DNA of 64,000 nt from Welwitschia mirabilis (lineage: Eukaryota; Gnetophyta; Gnetopsida; Welwitschiales): contig JBOZIK010000001.1 of the NCBI GenBank assembly GCA_051453625.1, forward strand, positions 232,991,205 to 233,055,204. The letters run 5' to 3'. This document shows, one piece after another, positions 22,760 to 34,209 of this stretch. Made by a program: the position numbers and the translations under genes. The stretch's first letter is position 1, and every line of letters begins with the position of its first letter. The notes beneath the pieces are model-generated. The model worked only from the letters and a program-made list of their open reading frames with translations, did not search any database and was not told where the DNA came from.

Positions 22760-23100
22760 ACTACTCCTTTAACGAAGTAGTTTTCTCATATGACAACTCC
22801 TTTCTAGAGGTTTTATGGTAGGTCGCATTCCCAAGGTTTTTCCCCAAACACTTTGGTTTTCACTTGGAAGAGAGCATATTCTCACGTTGAGGGGGAAATT
22901 TCCAAGGTTTATGCACACCATGGTCCCACACTTAGAGATATGTGAAAACCCAAGCGGTGTGCTTGCCTTTATAAAGCAAGCTCTTCATGAAATAACAAGT
23001 AGAGGAAAAATAAAATTTAAAGCTTCAGAAATGTTGTGCTGATTTTGGCTTGCTTGCTTTTTAACAATTTTTAGTTTGTCCTTTTAAGTTAACCTTTTGA
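22760..23100 (+). other. Probable 3' untranslated end of the copia element
   Basis: Contains GTTGAGGGGGAAA at 22,884-22,896, a good copia-type polypurine tract, so a 3' LTR may begin just after it. LTR borders were not found. The 75-codon frame at 22,815-23,042 is judged chance. Confidence 0.4.
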
Positions 23101-23372
23101 ATGTCTTTGTCCATTATAATATACCTATAAGAATTCACCTCTAAAAAGCTCTATGTACTAATTAATATCAAGTATGTTAGATTACTATCAATGATTTCAA
23201 CATGGTTGAGGATTTTTAGGGTAAATAAAGAGCTTATGAATTTGCTATTTTCCATGTCTCTTGGTATAATCTTTATGTAAGGTTTCAAATGAAGGATTTC
23301 ACTTTTGGCTAAGCTACTTAACATCATAAATGATTTACATGGTCAAATAACAAACTAAATGCACTAATTTGG

Positions 23373-23560
23373 TCTTAGCCCAACTAGTGGAACACTTGTT
23401 CTCTACTCAAGATGTTATGGGTTTGTACCTTTATACACTATACTTGGCATATTCTAAGGCCCTAGACGTAATTAAATCATTTGGTTGGGTAATCATGATC
23501 CTTGTATTCCTTAGGGGATACGATCACTAGAAATTTCAAGTTAGATATCCTTCCCAACTG
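23373..23560 (+). mobile_element. tRNA-derived SINE, copy 1
   Basis: Head with box A-like TTAGCCCAACTAGTGG and box B-like GGGTTTGTACC about 35 bp later. The body is AAGGCCCTAGACGTAATTAA then TCATTTGGTTGGGTAATCAT and CTCC-like TTCCTTAGGGGATACGATCA, and the tail is TTTCAAGTTAGATATCCTTCC. Four other copies in the window share this order. It lies inside the duplicated UGT segment. Confidence 0.7.
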
Positions 23561-23618
23561 CAAATAATAATTATGGATATTGACATTATTTTGAATACAA
23601 GCAAATGCTAAACAACAT

Positions 23619-23802
23619 TAAATTGTTGCGGAATCCCCACCAAGCAGTTGCTGAAGCTCTTACCTTGAACCAATTGGAATAGGTACAACTGGTAAAGCTA
23701 TAGCTGCTCCTGCCTGCTACTCGATTGACTTGAGCAACGGATGTTGGCTTACGGAACTACGAGACAGGGTTATGTGCTATATGGGGTGATTTTCAGTGGA
23801 TT
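23619..23802. other. 184-bp insertion present only in duplication copy A
   Basis: Between AACAACAT and TTCATGAATTTT the other copy has only a few bases, whereas here about 184 bp intervene. The piece is clearly more GC-rich than its surroundings (for example GCTCCTGCCTGCTACTCG). No coding motif, TIR or target duplication recognised. Confidence 0.6.
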
Positions 23803-24161
23803 TTCATGAATTTTTCTTTGATTTATGCCATTTTGGCTTCATTTTATCATTGTTGCATTCTAGTATTAGTCAACATGCCTTTTGTAATTTGATCTTATAA
23901 GTTCTCATTTGATACTTTAGTACACATGACATTATTTAAACGAAAAAAGCTATATAAATATGATAGTAGAAGAATAAGTTAAAACTTTTACCAATGATAC
24001 CTCTTTTAAGAGAAATCCACCTTAAAAGAAATCCACCTTTAAGAAAGAGCCAACATCATTATACGAAGAAACAATTTAATTACCAAGCCTAATTTTTAAA
24101 AAAAAAAAAAGGGAAAATCTAAGTATCAAGAGCCCATTTAAAAACCTAAGTTAAAACTCAT

Positions 24162-24168
24162 TATATAA
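24162..24168 (+). promoter_or_regulatory. Candidate TATA box of the UGT gene
   Basis: TATATAA lies 236 bp before the ATG, in the conserved upstream block. The pseudogene copy reads TTAAACAACT at this place, which destroys the box. The transcription start is inferred to lie near 24,195; no experimental support. Confidence 0.45.
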
Positions 24169-24235
24169 CTCTTTGTATGAGATACCTTACGTTATTAAGG
24201 TAACGTTAATAAATATCATTAAATGTCTTCAGGGT

Positions 24236-24358
24236 TGTCCCACATTCGAGAACATCTGATAGCAAACGACAGAAAGCGAATGCACTCCTTTGATCGACTT
24301 AGCTTTTGTGGTCGGTAATCAAAGGGAAAGGATATGACTGATTATCTGTCATTTATCT
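24236..24358 (+). promoter_or_regulatory. Conserved 5' leader / upstream block of UGT
   Basis: Very similar to 62,569-62,690 ahead of the second UGT: CTCCTTTGA-CG-CTT, GCTTTTGTGGTC-GTAATCAA and GGAAAGGATATGACT-ATTA. It is the best conserved non-coding part of the duplication. This suggests 5' untranslated or promoter function, or merely young age. Confidence 0.5.
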
Positions 24359-24397
24359 TCTCAGCGTCTCCACTAGACTCAAACGGAGCAAACGAAG

Positions 24398-25843
24398 ATG
24401 GACTCCGCAGTCACAGTGTCGCACCGGCAATTCTGCGACCACGTGGTCATATTTCCGGCATTCGGCATGGGACACTTCATTCCCATGCTCGAATTCGCCA
24501 AGCGACTCAGCGCTTTCCATTGTTTCTCCGTCACGTTCATCACCGCGGATTGGCAAGTGCCTGCAAGTGCTGTTTCTAAATACAAGCGCCGCTTATCCCC
24601 ATCCAAAGCCATCGACATCCGCTTTGTTGAGCTACCCGCCGTCGAAATACCCGCAGACGTAACAGATTGGAAGCTGCGCATGCCTCTACTTGAGCAGAAA
24701 ACAAAGCCATTACTCGAGAACGCACTTCTCCGAGAACTAGAGTCCGGTCCAGTGGCCGCTTTCGTCACCGATTTCTTCTGCACCGCCTTCTTCGACGTGC
24801 CGATGAAACTGAGCCTCCCTCTCTACGTCTTCTTCGTGTCGGCAGCATCGTTCCTTTGCTCGATGCTCTACTGTCCTACTTTCGCACAGAAAATCGAGCT
24901 GCCCATTAATGACCAGGATCGCTCCGTCGAGATACCAGGGTTGCCTCCGATGCAAGCCAGGGACTTGCCGAGCCCTTTTCTGAACGATTCCTGGAAGTGG
25001 TTCATGGGCATATGCGTTGAGCTTCCCAAGGCGCGTGGCTTCCTCATCAACACTTGTCTTGAAATGGAAGAACCACAGTTGAAAACCCTGCAAGAAGGGA
25101 AGGTAATTGATATGCAGAAAGAAACGGAGTACTATGCAGTGGGTCCTCTGATTCAGTCCTCTCTCTTCGAAGAAGCAGAAGAAGAGAATGCGGGGGAGGA
25201 AGGAGAGGACTGCCTGCGTTGGCTGGACGCGCAGCCTCCAAAGTCAGTGTTGTACGTGTCGTTCGGAAGCCGAGCACAGCTTTCGCCGGAGCAGATAGCA
25301 GAGTTGGCTTATGGCCTGGAATTGAGTGAGCAGGGCTTCCTTTGGGTCCTTCAGAAACCTTTACTGTCGCCGATGGTTCCAGGCGAAGAACCCAAAGACG
25401 GAACCAGCTTCTTGCCGGAGGGGTTCCTGGAGAGAACGCAGGCAAGGGGACTTGTATTCACAAAGTGGGCTCCGCAGGTGGCCATTCTTTCGCATGCGTC
25501 TACTGGAGGATTCGTGAGCCACTGCGGATGGAATTCGACGCTGGAGAGCATCGTATGTGGGGTACCCGTGCTGGCTTGGCCAAGGGGTGCAGAGCAAAGG
25601 CTGAACGCGCTTTTGCTGGTAAATGAACTGAAGGTGGGTGTGGGTGTGACAGAAGCGGAAGGTGGACTGGTGAAGAGAGAAGAAGTGAAGAAAGGGGTGA
25701 ACCAGTTGATGAGGAATGATGAAATGACAGAAAATATGAAGAGGTTGAGCAGCGCTGCAAACTCGGCCATGGCGGAGGGCGGGAGCTCGTTCGAGTCGCT
25801 GCACATTGTTGCTTCAACTTGGACATCTTTGGGGAAGGCGTGA
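24398..25843 (+). CDS. UDP-glycosyltransferase (plant family 1, group E-like), intronless
   Basis: Uninterrupted 481-codon frame from ATG to TGA, the usual length of plant UGTs, which transfer sugar from UDP-sugar to small molecules in the cytosol. Residues: acceptor-site FGMGH with the catalytic base His26; activating Asp125 in FVTDFFCTA; YVSFGS at 286-291; FLWVLQKP at 314-321. The 44-residue PSPG sugar-donor box spans Trp357 to Gln400, with HCGWNS (His375, Trp378) and Glu383. It ends Glu399-Gln400, the pair usual for UDP-glucose users. No signal peptide or membrane segment, as expected. An acidic loop (EEAEEENAGEEGED, 258-271) precedes the linker. The overall wording recalls UGT71/72/88 relatives, so phenolic acceptors are likely, but the substrate is unknown. 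GC content is clearly above the flanks. Confidence 0.95.
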   Translation: MDSAVTVSHRQFCDHVVIFPAFGMGHFIPMLEFAKRLSAFHCFSVTFITADWQVPASAVSKYKRRLSPSKAIDIRFVELPAVEIPADVTDWKLRMPLLEQKTKPLLENALLRELESGPVAAFVTDFFCTAFFDVPMKLSLPLYVFFVSAASFLCSMLYCPTFAQKIELPINDQDRSVEIPGLPPMQARDLPSPFLNDSWKWFMGICVELPKARGFLINTCLEMEEPQLKTLQEGKVIDMQKETEYYAVGPLIQSSLFEEAEEENAGEEGEDCLRWLDAQPPKSVLYVSFGSRAQLSPEQIAELAYGLELSEQGFLWVLQKPLLSPMVPGEEPKDGTSFLPEGFLERTQARGLVFTKWAPQVAILSHASTGGFVSHCGWNSTLESIVCGVPVLAWPRGAEQRLNALLLVNELKVGVGVTEAEGGLVKREEVKKGVNQLMRNDEMTENMKRLSSAANSAMAEGGSSFESLHIVASTWTSLGKA

Positions 25844-25978
25844 GAGAGAGAAGAGAGAGAGTACTTGGATTCCATGGTGCGCTATTATCGCTTGGCTTTG
25901 TGATATCTAATGCCAGCTATTGTAGGGCAATGTATTAAAGATACTCTCCATTTTATTATGTTTGGATTGTTTCAATCC

Positions 25979-25984
25979 AATAAA
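25979..25984 (+). promoter_or_regulatory. Polyadenylation signal of the UGT gene
   Basis: AATAAA 136 bp after the stop codon, in a T-rich context (TTGTTTCAATCCAATAAATT). A plausible 3' end; plant signals are loose, so other sites may be used. Confidence 0.5.
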
Positions 25985-26904
25985 TTTAGTAGGTTTTAGA
26001 ATGTCATTAAATTAATAACCATAAAAAGAAGGGAGTATTGTATTATTTTATCATCAGGATGTTTTTTTAGAGATAATTGAATTTTAGTTTAAGTATTTTA
26101 ATTTTAATATTTTTTGAATTGCTTTCATTCTATGACAAGGAAAAAAATTTAACATCACAGTCTTAGTTTTCTTATAATTGCATGGAATAGACTCACTAGA
26201 TAAACTTTGTTTATTTTAGATTTTCTTATTTAGTTAGGCTCTACAACTGGCTTTAATACGTGGGATTTTTTTTTTTTTTTTTTTGTTTCTTTTTGCCCTA
26301 CATATTACATGTCTTATCCTTTCAACTTCATGATGGTGAAACACCTTAAGGGGAATGTCATTTCACAAGCTAAGTTCAAGCTCAAGCTCAAAGGCTTTTG
26401 AAACACAAAGTAATTGATTTCTTTTAGCTCCTTATTAAACTCTTAACACCCTAATCATTTTTCTAGATCTTTGAATAATAATATGAAACATCAACATAAA
26501 GTAAAGGAAGTTGACATTAATAACTCCCTTTGGTATCAAACATAGTAGCAAGTTTAAAATTTCGTACCCAAAGAAATACATGACATATAAACCATTTAAC
26601 CTTCAGTGAAAAGGATTTTAAAAAAATAATAAATGATTTTTATAATAGATTGTTATCATGTATTTTACCATTCCAACCCTTTCTTTTATAAGACCTAATT
26701 ATTAGACGATCCTAAACTAAAGTCTCAAGGTATCCCTTGCTAGATCCTTAAGGTTGTTAGTTTGACTCATTAATATGATGAAGACTAAAGTAAAGTTAAA
26801 CTTAGACGACATAATAAGGTAGCTATAGAACATAGGTAGAATGTTGAACTCAAATCTTATAGTAACTATACCTCACCTTAAAAGTACATTTACGATTCAC
26901 ACAA
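25985..26904. other. AT-rich intergenic DNA, nothing recognised
   Basis: Contains a T-run at 26,265-26,284 and no gene or repeat border that I can support. Confidence 0.5.
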
Positions 26905-27005
26905 ATAAATTATTTAATTATGCTTAAGGCCTTGTAGTACAATAAGCAAAGTTCAAACCCACAACCTACTACATGAAGGACAATTGTCTCACTAACTAGT
27001 CTAGT
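26905..27005 (-). mobile_element. tRNA-derived SINE, copy 2 (3'-truncated)
   Basis: On the minus strand: ACTAGTTAGTGAGACAATTG, box B GTGGGTTTGAAC, then ACAAGGCCTTAAGCATAATT. It matches the heads of the other copies and stops shortly after the AAGGCCTT-AATTAA body motif. Confidence 0.65.
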
Positions 27006-27178
27006 ACCATATTAGTATGTTATAGAACTTAGGATTTCTTAGGTTAAAAAGTATGTTGTTGTAAGTATCATACAGATTAATCTAAGATTACTAAGTATAT
27101 AGGTATCATGATTTTCATGATGATATCTAATAGTATAATAGGGTAACTCATATATAATAAATGTAGATGATGGGATAA

Positions 27179-27359
27179 TAGTCTAAATGATAGGACACTT
27201 ATCTTCCATTTAAAAGGTCATATGTTCCAAACTTTATATGATTTAGCTAATATAATATAAGGCCTTGGGTGTAATTAAGTCATTAGTTTCGACAGTTATG
27301 ATAGATATACTCCGAGGAGGAGATATGATCAATAAAAGTTTCAATTTTGACATCTTCCA
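27179..27359 (+). mobile_element. tRNA-derived SINE, copy 3
   Basis: The head TAGTCTAAATGATAGGACAC has a weak box A and box B (CATATGTTCCAAAC). The body AAGGCCTTGGGTGTAATTAA with GTCATTAGTTTCGACAGTTA and CTCCGAGGAGGAGATATGAT is the best consensus match. The tail is TTTCAATTTTGACATCTTCC. Confidence 0.7.
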
Positions 27360-30300
27360 CATATATAATATACCTTGAAAAGATTGTCATGATTATATAT
27401 GTCTCACACAAGATGCATTTTAAAGAGGTTTATTATGATGTGATAAATCATACAATTTTACATCCCACTTCTCTTTATCCACACTTAATTATTACGTTCA
27501 TTTAGGACATCTCGAGTAACTTTACATTTATAGATTATACTCTTTCATGTCCTTCATTAATATAAGAATTAATTACTTTTCTATTATGATGTTTATGCAT
27601 GATTGATATAAATATGTTATGTTATATTATATTATGTTATATTATATCATTATTACATTATTATGATTAACAAACATAAATTATATTTTAACATCTTTAT
27701 CCCCTTACTGTCTGTCATAAAAGAACATTATACACTTTTCAGGTTAAAGCCTATAAAACTAAGGAATCAAGTGCTACAAGAATATATTTGAAATGTTAAG
27801 AGTGCTTTCTTAATTATAGTATCCTCATGTCATAATTTTAACATCGATGGTTAATGTAGAGATGTTATTCTGGTTTGAGAATAATTCATAAATCTAGATG
27901 CATGGATGATATACCATATTAACAAGCTAGTTGATACACTTGAGAGAGTCCCTTATACGGAAAATAATGGGCTTTTAACTAAGTTCCATAATAAGATAAA
28001 AGTATAACAATAATAAGACCAAGTATAATGATAAATGCTACATGTAACTAGTTATATATATTATCATCTTTGCTTCATTTTACTACTTTCATAAGAAATA
28101 TAACCTCAAATACCAATTTCCAAAACTCTAGGCAAAACTTGCAAAACAACACAATGTTGCCAAGAATTCAAGGATATTTTGACAAAGTCTTTTATAATAC
28201 AGAACCCTTATAAGTAAACTATAAATAAAGAAAATAGAATAATAATGAAGGTTATCCTAACATGAAGCTCTAAATATTAAAGAAAATCAATTCAACAAAT
28301 AATGAAAATCTAGTGAAGACTACTAATGATAACAGAGGCCTTACAACAATTCCATAAGAAATAAAAACAAGTTACACTTGGAAAATAATATAATAAAAAA
28401 AATAGAACCAAATAGTTAAATATAAAGGGCAAGGATCTTAGCTAATCAAGATGGAATCCTCTAAACATCTACAATAAAGTCAAACCATCAGAAAGAAATA
28501 GTTTGTTTTAACATTTATTATGTAAATTAATGTTGTAAGCTTTAAGACATGCTTGAAATTTTCAAGAGTTTACTTACTTTATCAAATACTATAACTTAGT
28601 TTATTGAAATAAAATAAAGTACTAGACTCTTTTCAAAACTTCCAAATGATTAATTTCTTCTTATGGCCCACTAATTACATGGAGTCTTAAATTATTAAGA
28701 ATATTTTTTAATTTGAAATAAGCATTTTTAATTTAATATAAGAATTTTAATTTCCAATATTCCTAAAATTAGAGATCCCTTATTTCTTCAAAGTACATTT
28801 CTATAAGCAAATAAAAAAGATGATTATGACATTTAGATGAATCCAAAGTGAATTAATTATATTCTTTCATAATCAAACATTCAATGAGCTTTTTTTTTTT
28901 AATAAAGCATATTATTAACTTCTCATTTGGAATATTTATAGTCTTGAATACCTATGCTTTTTCCTTTGTTGCTGATAAACTCACTCTTGGATTTAACCTT
29001 TGTGAAGATCTATGAAACATTTTTGACCTCCCATGAAGAAAATACAAGTGAAACCATTCCACCTGGTCTCACTTTGAAATGCGTTAACCTAGTAGGTCGA
29101 ATAAGCTCCATCAACTGAAATCACCAACTACAAGCTCCATCACTTGAATCACTAGCAAAGGCCAACTTTGGCTCTAAAAGAAAAGTATCAACTTAGTTCA
29201 AGTACTACAAAAACTTAATCTTGAAGATTCTTATAATATTTCAGATGTTATAGCCAAATAAGTGAAATCAATCTATCTTTTTAATCCTTCATATAAATAC
29301 CTTTAGTATATCTCTTATTTAATAAATTAGTAAAATTATTGAATTATCATTATGAAATAATATTCCATGTCGTTTTATCACTAGTCCACTTCTCACAAAG
29401 TAAGATTCTAAAAACAACAATCTAAAAACCACAAGAAAAACATTATACTTAATAAAGATTTTACTTAATTTGAAAGAGACCAAGAAGGTATCATGCATAG
29501 TTGAAATCTAATGGTTAGAATTAAGTTAGGAATATGTGTATCCATTTCACTAAAGTTTCCTAAATACGTTAACTAATTACTATAGTTTTAGCTATTAAAT
29601 TCAAAAAAGTACTAAGGTAGACAAGGGATGCTTCTTTAAAGGCTAATATTATGGGATATGAAAAACTAATCTAAGGAAATATCTTTAAACATTAATTTAT
29701 GATGTTAAAAGCCTTGTGATAATAGCTAAATCACTTTGACATCTACAAGAATACATAATAAAGAATTAGAACTAGACTCAGTCATTTTCATATGAATATT
29801 AAAATCACATTAAAGTTACTTAAGATTCTAAAATAAATATTGTTGCATGTTATGATTGTAAGTACAACAATATAGTTAAAGAAGAAATACTAATCCATAT
29901 AATATTTTTATAAAGTTCAAATATCATAATATCAAGTTATTCATGAGAAAGAAGATTTACAACTCTACTTTTTAAAACTATCTTGCACTAATTTCACAAT
30001 TAGATAATCCCATCATTAATAACAAAAACTTACTTCCAACCCATGGCTTACAATCCTTTTTTTTTTAATGCAAAATAGAATTTCTCTAATGTTGATGATT
30101 TTTTTCTAAAATTATATAAAATATTATAATTTAAAACCACATTAATTTTATGGTATTTCTAGAAAACGATTATCATTAAAGGATTACTTGGAAAATTTCT
30201 AAATCAAAGGTTAATCAAATTTAGTCTAGAATATACATACCCAAAATGAATTAATAATTATAAAAATTTTACTTTTATCCTAATAAATTGTAAAATCATT

Positions 30301-30483
30301 ATCAATTCCCTTACAATTAGACCTAAGAAAGTGTTACCTAGTAATATTATGATAAAGCCAATGAGATCCATCAAAGGAATATATTATTGGAATATGATTA
30401 ATATTTATAAATAAGATATTATACTTATTATATATTTAATTTATTTTTAAATAAGATAATATATACTTAGATGACATATGAAA
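27360..30483. other. AT-rich intergenic DNA, nothing recognised
   Basis: Contains an AT-rich ATGTTATATT-type simple repeat at 27,612-27,660. No exon, LTR or RNA gene could be supported on either strand. Confidence 0.5.
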
Positions 30484-30672
30484 AGGATGTAAAACTTGAA
30501 ACATTAGTAATCATAACTTTCTGCAGAAGTACAACCACTACAATTATCCAAATGAATGATTTAGTTATACCCATAACCTCAAAGTGTGCCAAATATAGCA
30601 TTTAAATGTTTGAACCCATGATCTCATAAAAGGATGCTTATTATACCACCAATTCAACTACCATCCCATTAG
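30484..30672 (-). mobile_element. tRNA-derived SINE, copy 4
   Basis: On the minus strand: box A TAGTTGAATTGGTGG, box B ATGGGTTCAAAC (near-perfect), body GAGGTTATGGGTATAACTAA with TCATTCATTTGGATAATTGT. The tail TTTCAAGTTTTACATCC matches the family tail. This copy has the best-preserved polymerase III boxes. Confidence 0.72.
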
Positions 30673-33600
30673 CTTAAACTACATATGTAAAGTAAAATAA
30701 GTTGATATATAAACATTACACATATACTTATGATAACAATAATATAAATCATACATAAAACCTTATGATTTGAGTAACTGTTTTTAATTTAGAAATGAAA
30801 ATCAATTTAACAAAATGTAAGATATCTCTATAATGTATAATAAGGATATAATATTACTTAAAAAGCAATGTAGATATTCATAAGTAAATGTTATCCTTAG
30901 TAAGTTATATCTTAAATAACGGTATGTAACTGTAATAACATACTCAAAATTTATATCAGATGAGGCATCATACACCATACTATAAAATATCATGACATAC
31001 ATGTACGATCTTTATCAACCACATAACACTGTTAAGTAAAATTCTAAGTTAACCACAATAATTTGTATCATAACATAAGTGTAGTTATGAATACCTAAGT
31101 TATACCAAAGAAGTACCAAGACTTTGAACCATCTTGTAATGTTATATAAATACTACATGTTTGATAAACTTTCATTATTAAAAGAGATCCATGTAGGAAG
31201 CTAATTTCCAGTAAACACATCTTACATAACATTACCACTACTATGAAAGTAATGAAATGAGTAGAAAATAATGGTAATAGGTACTTCATTCTCAAGCTTG
31301 ATTTTATTAAATCTTATAATAAATAAACTTAACTTATATTTTTATAATGAATGAAGCCTACAACATAGGATATAGCTTTATATCTCACATCAAAATCTTA
31401 TTCCCTACATAAAATATCAAGGATATTATTAATGACATTAATTTTTATAATTTCATTCTTTTAACGTTTGTTCAATAAGTGTACCTTATTAATCCTTACA
31501 TATTTGTGATAGTTATATTGAAAATCACTATACTTATGAGAAAAATAGCTAAGAAACATATTATTGAAGGTGTTATCCTTTCATATGATAGTTTAGATAG
31601 CATTTATATTTAACACACTAATGAAACTTTTTTTGATCTAGAATAATTAAAATGCTTATAATGTAATTAAAATGTCTCTCATTCAAAATTAAACTCTTAC
31701 ATAATCCAAGCTATATAAAAGTAATTCCAGATTTGTTCTAACTAGAGTACCTATTTTTGTTAGATATACAATCTTATATATTACTTTATTCTTCTTGAAA
31801 TCTTAATGATTGTTAATAACACAACCACTTTGTTTTAATAAGGGATGAAGTAAAATGTAATTTAAAAACATATCTAATGGATTCTTACATTCTTATTTCT
31901 TATAGAAAGAATGAAGAATATCAAACATATTTTTAAATATACTTATGTCTAATTTTCCTCATTTTTATCACCCTTTTCCCATGAATTTAATAAAATTAGA
32001 TTAATTCTAAAAGTTTTATATATGACTTCATACTAGAAAAGAAGGATTTTCACTGAGTAAACTAAAATTAATTCAAAAGCCATTATAGAAATAAAGGTTT
32101 TAATTAGTAATATTTTAGAATACAAAAAGTCACTTATTAAACGAATCTAAAAATTTAATAAAGGAATAGAAACTTGGTAGTATCTAACTAGTTTGGGAAT
32201 TATAAAATCTACCTTTAGAATGAATAAGCTAGTACATTGCATATGTAATATGTTATATTATTCCATAATATTAATAATGTTATGGAATTTTTATTTTCAA
32301 GTAGATTTAAAACACTAATGTTAATTACTAGTTGACATCAAGGATACTTTTAAGTTTCTTAGCGAAGATATATTTAATTTTCTATTAATCTAGTATATTT
32401 TTCTTTAAATAATAAAAATTATCTCATAGGTTCCATGAACATATTAAAGTCAAAATATAGCTAACTTATTCAAAACTTTCTATAATAAAATTTTAAAGTC
32501 ATATTTTTTATCTTTTTTATTGGAACTTTTACTATCTTATTAATATAAATGATTAGTATTTAACCCATTCTAAGAACTCTTCAAAAATGGATTTGTAACG
32601 TTGGATGAAAAGATGACAATATACATAATACACAGGAATTGGAAAATGGAGTTAATTTCTTAATCTTTGAACTCAAGAATCTTTATAATTTAATCATTAA
32701 ATCCATGTAAAGATTTACTATATTAAATTAAAAATGAATCGTAGATTGATTAGATAATAATTGGTGATTTTTTTTTTCAAATTTATATAATGCTTAAATG
32801 GTAAAAAAGATTTAGATATTTTTCTTTGCTCCCATTCATTACAAATTTCTATTTAGTAAGATATTAAAACATCTTAGTATTAATAATCATAAATTCCCTT
32901 TTTATAAGAAAGATGAGTCCTTTGTCCATTTTTTATGGAATCACAATTTCACTAGTACATTCTATAGGCTAGTTTGATTTATGTTTTTAACTCAGTGTAG
33001 AAACTTACCAATTTCATCCTTTTCCTTTGATTTATAGGAATAACATTTAGAATAATTTTGCATTATGTGTAAATTCCTATGCTCTTTGAAAAATATGTGA
33101 TAAGAATCCTAAACATGAAAATCCTAATATGATTTTATTGGAATTCTTACTAGTAATTCATACATTTTCTTATTGAATTATAAGTTGGAAAAACAAATTG
33201 TTAGAGCGGTTTTTTCTTCATCCAAATTATTCAATCTACAAGATAGGATTCCTTATTGAGTTAGTATTTCTTATGATATAATAACTAGTTTATTAAAATT
33301 TCAAACAATTGCAATAAAAAAACATTATGATTTGTATCTTAGAATTTCAATACATTTGACATTTAGAATGTTTGAAATGTATCTCTAAATATCTAGACTA
33401 TCTTAAAAAAAATCCTTAATAACAATATTATAACTAAATTATTCCCATTTATTCTATTTAACTTAAAAACCATGAAACTAAAAAAAAAATAATTTACATC
33501 TAGAAATACTTTTGAATCTTCCATTTATCATGCAATTCCTATGCATTTATTCAATAGTAGTTATTAAATGTTCATGCTAATAATGAAAAGTATAATTGCA

Positions 33601-33690
33601 TTGCATTCTTCTATAATAGATAAAAACAATAAACATTACTGTCTCTTCAGAGAATAGACTTATGATCTTAGTTGAGTGGATCCAAGACTA
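30673..33690. other. AT-rich DNA, nothing recognised
   Basis: Two 66-codon minus-strand frames (30,802-31,002 and 31,095-31,295) have no recognisable motif. Part of this stretch may be the 3' end and LTR of the following minus-strand gypsy element, whose integrase was not found. Confidence 0.45.
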
Positions 33691-33739
33691 TAAGATTACC
33701 CAAGTTTTTATTTTGTAATAATTAGATAAATTATAATAT

Positions 33740-34200
33740 TTATCAATTGAGGCTTATATTTAACTTCAAATAGGTCCTTATCTAGGAATTATTTCCTAAT
33801 TTCTAATTTTATCTAATCCTAATTAAATTTAAATCATAAAATGTAATTAGCTACAATATGTTTATTCCCTTTTTATCTATTATTGTCACATTAAATTCTT
33901 GCATTAGTAAAATCCACCTAACAATTAAATGATTTGTTTTCTTTTTATTAAGTAAATACCTAATTGTAGGATGATCAATATGAATTTTTACCTAACATCC
34001 TAAGATATAACACCTAATATTTTCTAAAGAAAAAACAATGGATAACATCTCTTTTTCTATTATCAGATAATTTATTTAAGTATTATTAAACCTTTGAGTT
34101 AAATAGATAGTGTCATAAGGTTTTTATATTTTTACCTTTTTTCTTATAATTATTCTAATTACTATGTTTAAAGCATTAGTTATGATGTGGAAAATAATAT
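33740..34200 (-). pseudogene. Gypsy RNase H remnant
   Basis: Minus-strand wording: LIIEKEMLSIVFSLENIRCY (family YTTTEKEMLAVVFALEKFR), VKIHIDHPTIRYLLNKKK (family VYTDHAALKYLLSKKD; the Asp of TDH is kept as IDH), and VRWILLMQEFNVTIIDKKG. Strong positional agreement with Athila-type RNase H. Stops precede and follow. Confidence 0.85.
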
Positions 34201-34209
34201 GCCAATTAG

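Larger units (their letters stand above)
23120..25843 (+). repeat. Segmental duplication, copy A (partner 61,401-64,000)
   Basis: The sequence upstream of and including the UGT gene matches 61,401-64,000 in the same order and direction. Landmarks: TATCAAGTATGTTAGATTA with CAATGATTTCAACATGGTTG (23,168 / 61,487); TTTTGGCTAAGCTACTTAAC (23,304 / 61,631); a SINE; TTGATCTTATAAGTTCTCA (23,902 / 62,285); TTTAAAAACC-AAGTTAAAACTCATTA; then the coding region. Copy A has about 184 bp extra at 23,619-23,802; copy B has about 240 bp extra at 61,886-62,135. Confidence 0.9.

Noticed and set aside
22815-23042. 75-codon frame
   Set aside because: Lies in the 3' non-coding part of the copia element, next to its polypurine tract; no known motif.
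24353-25875. Several minus-strand and shifted frames over the UGT gene
   Set aside because: Shadows of the GC-rich coding strand; none has a family resemblance.
30802-31295. Two 66-codon minus-strand frames
   Set aside because: AT-rich, TTG-type or weak starts, no motif.
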